Below are positions 1-7,715 of a stretch of 37,089 bases of DNA, piece after piece. The stretch's first letter is position 1. Every line of letters begins with the position of its first letter. The notes beneath the pieces were generated by a model. That model ran no database searches. It worked only from the letters and a program-made list of their open reading frames with translations, and had not been told where the DNA came from. Source of the stretch: Clostridia bacterium (GTDB lineage Bacteria; Bacillota; Clostridia; Oscillospirales; Acutalibacteraceae); contig JAFUQS010000102.1 of the NCBI GenBank assembly GCA_017472225.1, forward strand, positions 1-37,089. Direction: 5' to 3'. The translations under genes were made by a program, and so were the position numbers.

Positions 1-73
1 TAAAGGATAGCATAAGCTTTACTCGGTATTTTTAGTTCTTGCGGAGGTTAATCCACTAAAGAGCGTGCTTTTG

Positions 74-103
74 CTTACTTTTGTCACAACCGACAAAAGT
101 AAG
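74..103. repeat. Perfect 12-bp inverted repeat
   Basis: CTTACTTTTGTC at 74-85 and GACAAAAGTAAG at 92-103 are perfect complements around a 6-nt loop (ACAACC). No T-run follows on either strand, so it does not look like a simple terminator. It may be part of a dispersed palindromic element. Confidence 0.6.
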
Positions 104-227
104 AGCCCAAGCGGCTCGAGCGTACGGAGTCAAAGGAACAGATAAAGCCTTGCCGTTAGCACCACGGCACATAAAAGCGAAGGTAAATGCATTTAGGGTA
201 GACAGTAGTCAGGAAATGACAAAACAG

Positions 228-267
228 AAAACCATTGTATCAGCGTTTCAGCTTTTACAATGGTTTT
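228..267. terminator. Inverted repeat, possible bidirectional terminator
   Basis: The 12-nt arms at 228-239 and 256-267 (AAAACCATTGTA and its complement) pair perfectly around a 16-nt loop. Both outer ends are T-rich on the strand that would be transcribed. It lies about 120 bp beyond the aspS stop and could end the hisS-aspS transcript. Confidence 0.45.
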
Positions 268-300
268 ATATGTTTAACTATCTGATTTTTTTGCATACAC

Positions 301-337
301 AGGGGGATTTGCCTTTTTACATCCCCCTCTTTTTTTG
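301..337 (+). terminator. Rho-independent terminator (plus strand)
   Basis: AGGGGGAT at 301-308 pairs with ATCCCCCT at 321-328, and a run of T follows at 331-336. The orientation would end transcription entering from the left of the window. The minus-strand side has no T-run. Confidence 0.5.
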
Positions 338-350
338 CTCGCCGCACGGC

Positions 351-374
351 GTTACTTTCTTGAAAGAAAGTAAC
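351..374. repeat. Perfect 11-bp palindrome at aspS 3' end
   Basis: GTTACTTTCTT at 351-361 and AAGAAAGTAAC at 364-374 pair perfectly with a 2-nt centre. A smaller GC-rich palindrome, CGCCG-CA-CGGCG, abuts it at 340-351. The pair begins 13 bp beyond the aspS stop codon and may protect or terminate that transcript, or belong to a repeated intergenic element. Confidence 0.5.
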
Positions 375-387
375 CAAAGAACTTTAC

Positions 388-2172
388 TTATTCCTCATCC
401 TTCAATAAGCCGATACCGAGAACATCAAGCTGTTCTGTGTCAACAATCGCAGGACAATCTGTCATAGGCTCGCTCGCATTCTGAACCTTCGGGAAGGCAA
501 TTACATCACGGAGAGTTTCAAGTCTGAGCATCTGCATAACAAGTCTGTCAAGACCGAGACCGATACCGCCGTGAGGAGGTGCGCCGAATTTGAAAGCATC
601 AGTGAGATATCCGAACTTTTCGTGTGCTTCCTCATCGGAAAGACCAAGCAGAGTGAAAATTCTCTTCTGAAGCTCCGGATCTGTGATTCTGATTGAACCG
701 CTGGCAAGCTCAATTCCGTTAAGAACAAGGTCATAAGCATTTGCTCTTACCTTTGCCTTGTCGCTTTCAAGATAGCTGAGACATTCATCAAGGGGTGATG
801 TGAACGGATGATGCATTGCAACAAACTGTCCGAGTTCTTCGTCCCAATCAAAGAAGGGGAACTCAACAACCCAGAGAAGGTTGTATTTATCCTGAGGAAT
901 AATATCCAATTTCTTTGCAACGGTCTGACGCAGTGAGCCGAGAACGGAAAGCGTTGTGTTGACCTTGTCTGCAACGATAAGGATTACGTCACCGTTTTCA
1001 GCGCCGCACTTATTCATGATCGCCTTCATTTCATCCTCTGTCATAAACTTTGCAAAGGATGATGCAATTGTGCCGTCCTCGCCTATTCTTGCCCAGGCAA
1101 GTCCCTTTGCGCCGATACCTCTTACAAACTCTGTTAATTTGTCAACTTCTTTTCTTGTAAGCACTGAGAATGCTTTTTTGGCTGTGATTGCAGCAACCTT
1201 GCCGCCGTTTTCAAGTGCGCCTGTGAACACACCGAAGCCACAGCTTTTCACTTCATCACCGATATCGGTAATTTCCATTGCATATCTTGTATCCGGCTTA
1301 TCTGAACCGTAGCGTTCCATAGCTTCAGCATAGGTAAGTCTCGGAAGCGGAGTTTCAATTTCAACACCAAGTGCTTCCTTGAATACCTTTTTCATATAGC
1401 CTTCAATAAGAGAAAGGATATCTTCCTTTTCAATGAAGCTCATTTCAACGTCAATCTGAGTGAACTCGGGCTGACGGTCAGCACGAAGGTCCTCATCACG
1501 GAAGCAGCGTGCAATCTGCATATATCTGTCAAAACCTGCAACCATTGAAAGCTGCTTGTAAAGCTGAGGTGACTGAGGCAGAGCATAGAAGCTTCCCTTA
1601 TGGATACGTGAGGGAACAAGGAAGTCTCTTGCGCCTTCGGGAGTTGACTTTATAAGCATGGGAGTTTCAATTTCAATGAAGCCGTTTTCATCAAAATAGT
1701 CACGGGTAATTTTTGTAATTCTGTGACGCATAAGAATATTCTTCTGCAGATCGGGGCGGCGAAGGTCAAGATAACGGTATTTAAGCCTTGTAAGCTCCGA
1801 TGTCTGGCAGTTTTCGATAATTTCAAAGGGCGGAGTTTCACTCTTGCCCAAAATACGAAGGTCTGTGACAAAAATTTCAATTTCACCTGTGGGAATATCC
1901 ATATTCTTTGAAGAACGCTCTCTCACAGTACCCTTTGCCATGATAACGAATTCACTGCGAAGTGAAAAAGCCTTTTCAAAAATTTCTCTGTCTGTGTTGT
2001 CGTCAAAAGCAAGCTGAACAATGCCTGTTCTGTCACGAAGGTCAACGAAGATAAGAGCACCAAGGTCTCTTTGTCTTTGCACCCAACCGCAAACAACAAC
2101 CTCTCTGTCGCAGTCCTTCTGAGTGAAGGTGCCGCAATAGTCGGTTCTTTTAAGTCCTGTCATAAGATCCAT
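388..2172 (-). CDS. aspS: Aspartyl-tRNA synthetase
   Basis: This cytoplasmic class II aminoacyl-tRNA synthetase charges tRNA-Asp (and tRNA-Asn too if the enzyme is non-discriminating). At 594 aa it has the usual bacterial length. The order is an N-terminal OB-fold anticodon-binding domain (about residues 1-110), the class II catalytic core with the motif 2 region CFRDEDLRADRQPEFTQ, the bacterial GAD insertion in the middle, and motif 3 GIGLGLDRLVM near the C-terminus. The start is ATG at 2172, preceded by GGAGGT (2181-2186) eight bases upstream. It lies 19 bp after hisS on the same strand, so the two form an operon under the T-box leader upstream of hisS. Nothing appears truncated. Confidence 0.97.
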   Translation of the reverse strand: MDLMTGLKRTDYCGTFTQKDCDREVVVCGWVQRQRDLGALIFVDLRDRTGIVQLAFDDNTDREIFEKAFSLRSEFVIMAKGTVRERSSKNMDIPTGEIEIFVTDLRILGKSETPPFEIIENCQTSELTRLKYRYLDLRRPDLQKNILMRHRITKITRDYFDENGFIEIETPMLIKSTPEGARDFLVPSRIHKGSFYALPQSPQLYKQLSMVAGFDRYMQIARCFRDEDLRADRQPEFTQIDVEMSFIEKEDILSLIEGYMKKVFKEALGVEIETPLPRLTYAEAMERYGSDKPDTRYAMEITDIGDEVKSCGFGVFTGALENGGKVAAITAKKAFSVLTRKEVDKLTEFVRGIGAKGLAWARIGEDGTIASSFAKFMTEDEMKAIMNKCGAENGDVILIVADKVNTTLSVLGSLRQTVAKKLDIIPQDKYNLLWVVEFPFFDWDEELGQFVAMHHPFTSPLDECLSYLESDKAKVRANAYDLVLNGIELASGSIRITDPELQKRIFTLLGLSDEEAHEKFGYLTDAFKFGAPPHGGIGLGLDRLVMQMLRLETLRDVIAFPKVQNASEPMTDCPAIVDTEQLDVLGIGLLKDEE

Positions 2173-2191
2173 TTTATTATACCTCCAAAAA

Positions 2192-3541
2192 TCAGAATAA
2201 GTTACCGCTCATTATTGAGTCGATATCGATATTACTTTCATAGCCGAGGTCTTCAAGACCCTTCAGGCTTTCATTGATTGAAATACGCATAAAATCATCG
2301 GCAAAAGAGTCAAGCTGAATTTCTCTTTCTTCACCCGTTGCCATGTTTTTAAGCTTTGCCTTGCCGTTTTCAAGCTCGCTGTCACCCAATACCATTGTGA
2401 AAGCAGCACCGAGCTTGTTTGCAAACTTCATCTGTGCCTTGACAGAACGGCCGACAACATCAAACTGTGCATGGAGTCCTTCTCCACGAAGGTCCGTTGC
2501 AATTCTTGCCGCACGAAGCGTTGCCTTTTCACCCATTGATGCAATATAAAGGTCACATTTAGCTTCTTCGGGGAAGGGCAGATTCTGAGCTTCCATAAGA
2601 AGAAGTAATCTTTCCATACCCATTGCAAAGCCGAGAGCGGGGGTTTTAGGTCCGCCGACCTCTTCAACAAGACCGTCATAGCGTCCGCCGCCGCAAACAG
2701 TACCCTGGGCACCGATTTGTGTTGATACAAACTCAAAAACAGTTTTTGTGTAATAGTCAAGACCTCTTACAATTGAGGGGTTGACCGTAAAGGGAATTTC
2801 CATAGCCTTAAGATATTCCTGCACCTTACCGAAGTGCTCTGCACATTCGTCACAAAGATAATCTGTCACCTTCGGCGCTTCAGCTGCAATGGCTGAGCAG
2901 ACAGGGCTCTTGCAGTCAAGAATTCTCATGGGGTTTCTTTCAAGTCTGTCAAGACAGGTGCCGCAAAGGTCAGCCTTTTTGCTTTCAAAATACTCATGAA
3001 GTGCCTTGTGGTAATTTTTTCTGCATTCAGGGCAGCCGATTGAGTTAATCTGAAGCTCAATATCCTTAACGCCAAGGAAAAGGAAAATATCATTGACAAG
3101 TGAAATTACCTCAGCATCTGCAGCGGGAGAAGCAGTACCGAGACATTCGCAGCCGAACTGATGGAACTCACGGAGTCTGCCCGCCTGAGGCTTTTCATAG
3201 CGATAGCATGAAATGAGATAACACATCTTCATAGGCTGAGGCTCATTGAAAAGTCCGTGCTCAAGATATGAACGGACAACACCTGCCGTACCTTCGGGAC
3301 GGAGTGTAATTGAGCGTCCGCCCTTATCCTCAAAGGTATACATCTCCTTCTGAACAACATCGGTTGTGTCACCCACACCTCGCTGGAACAGCTCTGTGTG
3401 TTCAAAAACGGGGACTCTTATTTCCTTGTATCCGTAATTTTTTGCAGTTTCAAGAACAGTCTGCTCAACAAACTGAATCTTATAGCTTTCGCTTGGCAGG
3501 GTATCCTGCGTACCCTTGATTGATTTTGTAACTAATGCCAT
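2192..3541 (-). CDS. hisS: Histidyl-tRNA synthetase
   Basis: This class II synthetase charges tRNA-His in the cytoplasm. Family motifs are plain: the N-terminal KGTQD, the motif 2 region, the HisRS signatures RGLDYYTKTVFEF and GGGRYDGL, and motif 3 GFAMGMERL. The C-terminal third carries the anticodon-binding domain. At 449 aa it is slightly longer than the usual 420-430 aa; the extra residues are a C-terminal tail of about 25 after the anticodon domain. The start ATG at 3541 follows an AGGA-type ribosome site. hisS is the first gene of the hisS-aspS operon, and the tRNA-sensing T-box leader ends about 30 bp upstream of it. Confidence 0.97.
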   Translation of the reverse strand: MALVTKSIKGTQDTLPSESYKIQFVEQTVLETAKNYGYKEIRVPVFEHTELFQRGVGDTTDVVQKEMYTFEDKGGRSITLRPEGTAGVVRSYLEHGLFNEPQPMKMCYLISCYRYEKPQAGRLREFHQFGCECLGTASPAADAEVISLVNDIFLFLGVKDIELQINSIGCPECRKNYHKALHEYFESKKADLCGTCLDRLERNPMRILDCKSPVCSAIAAEAPKVTDYLCDECAEHFGKVQEYLKAMEIPFTVNPSIVRGLDYYTKTVFEFVSTQIGAQGTVCGGGRYDGLVEEVGGPKTPALGFAMGMERLLLLMEAQNLPFPEEAKCDLYIASMGEKATLRAARIATDLRGEGLHAQFDVVGRSVKAQMKFANKLGAAFTMVLGDSELENGKAKLKNMATGEEREIQLDSFADDFMRISINESLKGLEDLGYESNIDIDSIMSGNLF

Positions 3542-3570
3542 ATTATATCCTCCAATAAGATGTTATGAAT

Positions 3571-3601
3571 AAAAAACACCCCAATGCTTTACGCATTGGG
3601 G
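3571..3601 (-). terminator. T-box regulated terminator
   Basis: CCCCAATGC (3579-3587) pairs perfectly with GCATTGGGG (3593-3601) around a 5-nt loop. On the minus strand a run of T follows (A-run at 3571-3576 on plus). It lies just downstream of the T-box core and just upstream of hisS, the position expected for the tRNA-controlled terminator. Confidence 0.88.
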
Positions 3602-3800
3602 ATGAAGTTGTAACTCCACGGTGCCACCCCGATTGAACGCACTGAGGCGTCCCTCTCGATGCTTTAACGCAGCAAACGGACATAAAAGTCTGCTCGGAAA
3701 TGTCTTCATCGGTTTTCTTTCGTAAGGTGCTTCCAGCCGTGGCACCTCTCTCTGAACGTGAAAAGCCGGTTACTCTTTTTCGTCAACGCATTTAATATAT
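3571..3800 (-). promoter_or_regulatory. T-box riboswitch upstream of hisS-aspS
   Basis: Read on the minus strand, the leader has an AAGAGTA (AGTA-type) element near 3775 and the apical stem I sequences AGAGAG and GGCTGG. A specifier region, GAAGACATTTCC, lies near 3707-3696. The T-box core GGTGGCACCGTGG lies near 3632-3618, and a terminator hairpin follows. The specifier triplet aligned to the usual GAA-codon pattern is GAC (3704-3702, Asp). Shifted by two bases it overlaps CAU (3702-3700, His). This fits a leader that raises hisS-aspS expression when uncharged tRNA-Asp, and perhaps tRNA-His, accumulates. The stem I pairings were drawn by eye. Confidence 0.85.
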
Positions 3801-3811
3801 AAAAATTTCGG

Positions 3812-4216
3812 TTAAGCCTTCGGGTTAACAATATCACGCCAATCAAGGTCGCCTCTTTCAAGGGCGTGAACAAGAGCCTCCGCTGTTGCAATATTTGTTG
3901 CAACGGGAATGTTGTGAACATCGCAAAGTCTGAGCAGATTTGCTTCGTTCGGCTCGTTGGGTTTTGCAGTTAAGGGGTCACGGAAGATAAGCAGAAGGTC
4001 AATTTCGTTGCAGGCAATTCTTGCCGCAATCTGTTCCTCGCCTCCCTGGTAACCGCAAAGGAATTTGGTGATATCAAGACCGGTTGCTTCACTGACTATT
4101 TTGCCTGTTGTTCCTGTGGCGCAAAGTGAGTGTTTGCTGAGTGTTCCGCAATATGCGATGCAGAACTGGGTCATGAGTTCTTTTTTTGCGTCGTGTGCAA
4201 TGAGAGCAATATTCAA
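3812..4216 (-). CDS. mgsA: Methylglyoxal synthase (divergent active site)
   Basis: This 134-aa protein matches methylglyoxal synthase, the cytoplasmic enzyme that turns dihydroxyacetone phosphate into methylglyoxal and phosphate. Visible family features are the N-terminal IALIAHD (His8), ATGTTGK at 33-39, FRDPL, and HNIPVATNIATAE. The conserved GGDQQ loop is GGEEQ here (Glu60), and the usual PHEPD stretch is PNEPN. Positions equivalent to E. coli Asp71, His98 and Asp101 are therefore altered, and activity should not be assumed. The start is TTG at 4216, chosen because AGGCGG lies eight bases upstream and the nearby ATG is out of frame. A separate promoter at 4253-4281 suggests expression apart from the mre/minD operon. 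Confidence 0.85.
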   Translation of the reverse strand: MNIALIAHDAKKELMTQFCIAYCGTLSKHSLCATGTTGKIVSEATGLDITKFLCGYQGGEEQIAARIACNEIDLLLIFRDPLTAKPNEPNEANLLRLCDVHNIPVATNIATAEALVHALERGDLDWRDIVNPKA

Positions 4217-4252
4217 ATCATTCTCCGCCTTTCTATATCATCATTCTGTTTT

Positions 4253-4281
4253 ATGATATCAAAAATTTTGTCACAATGCAA
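4253..4281 (-). promoter_or_regulatory. Probable sigma-A promoter of mgsA
   Basis: On the minus strand, TTGCAT (4281-4276) and TATCAT (4258-4253) are separated by 17 bp. The -35 box is imperfect. It lies about 37 bp upstream of the mgsA TTG start. Confidence 0.5.
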
Positions 4282-4318
4282 TAGATTTTTGAAAAATGAA
4301 TTGAATAAATTATCAGTA

Positions 4319-4335
4319 TTGTGAAAAATTCACAA
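4319..4335. promoter_or_regulatory. TTGTGAA-AAA-TTCACAA palindrome upstream of mgsA
   Basis: Seven-base arms TTGTGAA and TTCACAA flank three A. It resembles the redox regulator Rex operator, which normally has four bases between the arms, so it is one base short. It lies about 38 bp upstream of the mgsA -35 box and 17 bp beyond the minD stop. It could instead be a weak hairpin in the minD 3' end, though it lacks a T-run. Confidence 0.35.
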
Positions 4336-4351
4336 AGCTTGTGGGCATTTT

Positions 4352-5068
4352 TTATAAGCTCAGAGCTATGTATTCGCCGCAAATCCGTCTTGCAATATTG
4401 CTGAGAGGAACATAAGAAACCTGACCTTTTTTATAAACGGATTTTCCCATTGAGCCAAGGCGGATTTTCGCATCCTCCGGCACAACGCCGATAAGCTGAA
4501 CCTGTGTGGAATCAATAACCGAATCCACATTGAGAAGTCTGCCTTTTTTTATGTCCTTTTTCATCACACGGTTAATAACAAGGCGTACATCCTCAATGCC
4601 CAATCTGTTCATCTGTGCTCCTGCCGTACAGGCACTTCTTACGCAGACAAGATCGGGAGTGGAAACCACAATCCCTCTGTCTGCCGCCGCACAGGACACG
4701 GTAAGACCTCTGTCAATTCCGGCGGGAGCATCAATGAGAATAATATCAAATTTTTCGTCATATTCAGCAATAAGCTTTTTCATTTTACCTTCTGTAACAC
4801 CGTCATAGGATGGCGGACAGGTGACAACGCTGACATCGGCACTTTCATAAACCGCCTCATCGGAGCTGCAGCGACCGAAAATCACATCTCCCCAATCGTA
4901 AAGAAGCTTTTCCGTAACACCGGTGAGAAGGTCAACACTTCTGAGAATGTCGCAGTCAATGATAAGTACCTTTTTGCCCATGGCGTGAAGAGCCTTGCCG
5001 ACACCAACGGTTATTGATGTTTTTCCTACACCGCCCTTTCCCGATGCAACAACGATTTTTTCTGCCAT
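4352..5068 (-). CDS. minD: MinD-like septum-site ATPase
   Basis: This is a deviant-Walker P-loop ATPase of the MinD/ParA group (238 aa). It has KGGVGKT at about residues 11-17, the DCDI switch region and the MinD-type IDAPAGI motif. MinD proteins normally place the cell-division inhibitor MinC on the membrane. This one is short: it ends at NIARRICGEYIALSL, about where canonical MinD would continue into its C-terminal amphipathic membrane-targeting helix. Neither minC nor minE is nearby. The start ATG at 5068 follows AAGGAGG seven bases upstream, 16 bp after the PBP2 stop, so it belongs to the mreB-led operon. MinD is the best call; a related MinD-family regulator of elongation is possible. 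Confidence 0.82.
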   Translation of the reverse strand: MAEKIVVASGKGGVGKTSITVGVGKALHAMGKKVLIIDCDILRSVDLLTGVTEKLLYDWGDVIFGRCSSDEAVYESADVSVVTCPPSYDGVTEGKMKKLIAEYDEKFDIILIDAPAGIDRGLTVSCAAADRGIVVSTPDLVCVRSACTAGAQMNRLGIEDVRLVINRVMKKDIKKGRLLNVDSVIDSTQVQLIGVVPEDAKIRLGSMGKSVYKKGQVSYVPLSNIARRICGEYIALSL

Positions 5069-5084
5069 AGTGTTCCCTCCTTTT

Positions 5085-7112
5085 TTATTGAAGCAGTATA
5101 TTTTCCTGCTGTTCGTTTTCTGTCATATCCTTTTCGGCAAAATAATATTCCATAATTGCCGAAGCGATGGGAGCTGTTGAACCACCGCTTCCCGCACCTT
5201 CAACTGCAACACAAATTGCGATTTCAGGGTTTTCGTAGGGAGCAAAGGTGATAAGGAAGCCGTTATATGTTTCAATCATTTTGCCGTTAACATATTTTTC
5301 AATGGTGGTTGTACCTGTTTTTGCCGCAACCTGAACGGGCACATCGGAAAAGTCAGCATAGCTCTGAGTACCGACAAGAAGCATACCCTGATGAACAAGG
5401 TCCCAGTGAGCCTGCTTGAAATCAGCCTTGGAAAGCACCTGTGTTGTGTTTTCGCTCACTGTCTGTGAAAGGTCAGCGGATTTTACACTTTTGATTATAC
5501 TTGCTTTATATCTTACGCCCTTATTTGCAATTGTTGAAACATAAGAGCAAAGCTGAATCGGTGTGAACTGGTTATCGCCGTGTCCGATGCCCGCCTGAAT
5601 TGTAAGACCCGGTGTCCACAGCTCACCCTTGCTTGTTCTGAGTGCCACAGAGTCAACCGTACCTGCACTTTCCGTAAGCTCGATTCCTGTTTTTTCACCG
5701 AGGCCGAACATTGTGAAATAGCTGTTGAGCTTTTCAATACCGAGAAGTCTTGAGGTTTCATAAAAGAATATGTTACAGGAATTATAAAGAGCATCTATAA
5801 CATCCTGATATCCGTGCTGACCCGTACAGCCCGGCTGATAGTCCTCGTAATAGGTATAAATACCCTTACACTTGATTTTTGTTGAAGATGTTACAATACC
5901 CTCCTCAAGGCCCGCCATTGCAACTGCCGGCTTGATTGTTGAACCGGGTGTATAGGTACTTCTGAGAGCCCTGTTCCACAATGGCTTTGTTTCGTCACTG
6001 TTGAGCTTTTCAGAATCCTCTGCATAGGTATCATTGTTGAAGGTGGGGTAAGAAGCAACTGCAAGACATTCGTTGTTCCGTGTATCCATAACAACAACCG
6101 CACCCGACATGGGATAGTCACGGGAGGTTGAGGTCTGCAGACTTTTTACGCCCTTTTCAAGAGCCTCCTGAGCCACCTTCTGAACTCCGTAATCTATGGT
6201 GCTGATGACCGTATTTCCTGCAACGGGTTCAACAAGGTATTCCTCTGTCCGGTTGCCGTCGGCATCGGTGGTGATGAGCTTGACACCGTTTGCGCCACGA
6301 AGCTCACTTTCCATGGCGGCTTCGATTCCGCTTTTGCCGATAACATCATTTATGGTGTAGCCCTGTTCCTTATAGGCTTCATATTCACTTTCGCTGATGG
6401 CACCCACTCTGCCGAGAATATGCGGTGCAATTGTTCCGTCGGCATATTCCCTTTCGGTGGCAATCTGCAAATCCACACCCGGGAAAAGGTCGCTTCTTTC
6501 CATAATTGCCGAAACGAGTTCACTTGAAACATCTGAGGCAAATTCATAGTTTCTGCCGGTGTTGAAGCCGTTTTTAACCATCGAATAATAAACCGAGGCT
6601 ACATTTCTTGCCTGCTTCATTGTCATTTCCTCAAGATTATAACGCTCAGCGAGAGCATCAAAGCAGTTTTCAACCGTCGCATAATAATTCAAGTCAAGAA
6701 AGGCTTCGCTTTTGAGGTATGATACCTCATTTTCCCTGTCCTCGGAAAAAACAAGCTTTCCCTTTTTGATCTCTATAGGTAGATTATCATTCCACTCCAC
6801 GTCATTTTTGTCGAACAAACGGATAAGCTCAAGAATAATTTTATTTCTTTCATCATAGCTTGTGGGGAAGCTTTCGTAATTGAAGACTATTTTGTTGACC
6901 TGACGGTTGGTGACAAGAGGATAGCCGTTTCTGTCAAGAATATCGCCCCTTATGGCTTCAACTGTGACCTTGACACTTGACACGGCAGTGTTTCTGTGCT
7001 GCTGAGGGTTAATAATCTGAATATTGAAAAGATTCACAGCAAAGGCAAAAAAGACTATGACAATGAGAGACACAACTATTATGTATCTTTTTCTGCTGAC
7101 CTTGGTATGCAT
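5085..7112 (-). CDS. mrdA: Penicillin-binding protein 2, elongasome transpeptidase
   Basis: This class B penicillin-binding protein (675 aa) cross-links peptidoglycan during cell elongation. A short cytoplasmic N-terminus is followed by one membrane segment (about residues 12-31), a PBP dimerisation domain, and an extracellular transpeptidase domain. The catalytic motifs are STIK (SxxK, nucleophile Ser, in YTPGSTIKP), SCN (SxN, in YNSCNIFF) and KTGT. It lies directly downstream of mreD, as is usual for PBP2/MrdA, and 16 bp upstream of minD. ATG at 7112 has AAAGGAG nine bases upstream; an earlier ATG in the same region is out of frame. PBP2 is favoured over SpoVD/PBP3 by the mre context and the absence of PASTA repeats. 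Confidence 0.92.
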   Translation of the reverse strand: MHTKVSRKRYIIVVSLIVIVFFAFAVNLFNIQIINPQQHRNTAVSSVKVTVEAIRGDILDRNGYPLVTNRQVNKIVFNYESFPTSYDERNKIILELIRLFDKNDVEWNDNLPIEIKKGKLVFSEDRENEVSYLKSEAFLDLNYYATVENCFDALAERYNLEEMTMKQARNVASVYYSMVKNGFNTGRNYEFASDVSSELVSAIMERSDLFPGVDLQIATEREYADGTIAPHILGRVGAISESEYEAYKEQGYTINDVIGKSGIEAAMESELRGANGVKLITTDADGNRTEEYLVEPVAGNTVISTIDYGVQKVAQEALEKGVKSLQTSTSRDYPMSGAVVVMDTRNNECLAVASYPTFNNDTYAEDSEKLNSDETKPLWNRALRSTYTPGSTIKPAVAMAGLEEGIVTSSTKIKCKGIYTYYEDYQPGCTGQHGYQDVIDALYNSCNIFFYETSRLLGIEKLNSYFTMFGLGEKTGIELTESAGTVDSVALRTSKGELWTPGLTIQAGIGHGDNQFTPIQLCSYVSTIANKGVRYKASIIKSVKSADLSQTVSENTTQVLSKADFKQAHWDLVHQGMLLVGTQSYADFSDVPVQVAAKTGTTTIEKYVNGKMIETYNGFLITFAPYENPEIAICVAVEGAGSGGSTAPIASAIMEYYFAEKDMTENEQQENILLQ

Positions 7113-7160
7113 AATTCATAGCTCCTTTCCCTTTGACATTCTTTAATTCCCGAACATAAT

Positions 7161-7688
7161 TTATCCGTGACGGATGCTCTTCTTTTTTATTGTGGCTTTA
7201 TGAATAAAGCCGACCAGATAATAATAAACAAATGCGAAAACCATTGTGTATAAAACCGAGGGCAGATAATAGCCGAAAAGCACCTGCGCCGAGCCCTCAT
7301 AGCCTTTTCTGAAAATAAAAATGAGCCAATAAACAACATTCACCGTACCTGTGCTGACAAGGCTTAAAATCAGATTTGTTGCAAGGTTATTTCTCATTAT
7401 ATAGGTAACGAGACTGCCGCACAAAAAGCCCGCAGCAGCAAGAGACACGGAGAAAAATCCGTCTCCCCTTACAGTGGCAAAGTCCCACAATATTCCCGCA
7501 AGGGCACCGAAAAAGAGTCCGTTCATGCTTCTTTCGTACACTGCAATGGCAACAACCAAGGGAATGAGAAGCATTGCACGGGTGCCGAACAAGGACGGAA
7601 TCGCACCTGATGTATGCTGAAAAACGGCAGTGACGGCAACAAGGCACACAAGGAGTGCTTTTCTTATGTAATTTTCGGGAATTCTCAT
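7161..7688 (-). CDS. mreD: Rod shape-determining protein MreD
   Basis: This small, very hydrophobic integral membrane protein has about five membrane segments and sits between mreC and PBP2, the conserved position of mreD. MreD links MreB/MreC to the elongation machinery. Sequence conservation in the family is low, so the call rests on hydrophobicity, size and gene order. The start is uncertain. I chose ATG at 7688 because AAAGGA lies upstream. ATG at 7700 has its Shine-Dalgarno directly abutting, and TTG at 7712 (183 aa) lies only 3 bp after the mreC stop. Confidence 0.85.
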   Translation of the reverse strand: MRIPENYIRKALLVCLVAVTAVFQHTSGAIPSLFGTRAMLLIPLVVAIAVYERSMNGLFFGALAGILWDFATVRGDGFFSVSLAAAGFLCGSLVTYIMRNNLATNLILSLVSTGTVNVVYWLIFIFRKGYEGSAQVLFGYYLPSVLYTMVFAFVYYYLVGFIHKATIKKKSIRHG

Positions 7689-7715
7689 TGCCTTCACCAT
7701 CCTTTCTTTCAATTT

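Larger units (their letters stand above)
1..387. other. Spacer downstream of aspS, no credible gene
   Basis: I find no supportable gene here. The only long open frame (81-467, plus) has no ribosome site and runs into the end of aspS on the other strand, so I reject it. The stretch is instead rich in perfect inverted repeats (74-103, 228-267, 301-328, 340-351, 351-374), several listed separately. Hairpin-dense spacers of this kind recur in gut Clostridia genomes, so this may be a copy of a dispersed intergenic element. That is an inference; no second copy is visible in this window. Confidence 0.5.

Noticed and set aside
81-467. Plus-strand 128-codon frame at the left edge
   Set aside because: It overlaps the end of aspS on the other strand, has no ribosome site, and crosses several perfect hairpins; it is most likely an open frame through intergenic repeats.
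956-1312. Frame antisense to aspS (118 codons)
   Set aside because: It lies wholly inside the confidently identified aspS and has no family features or ribosome site.
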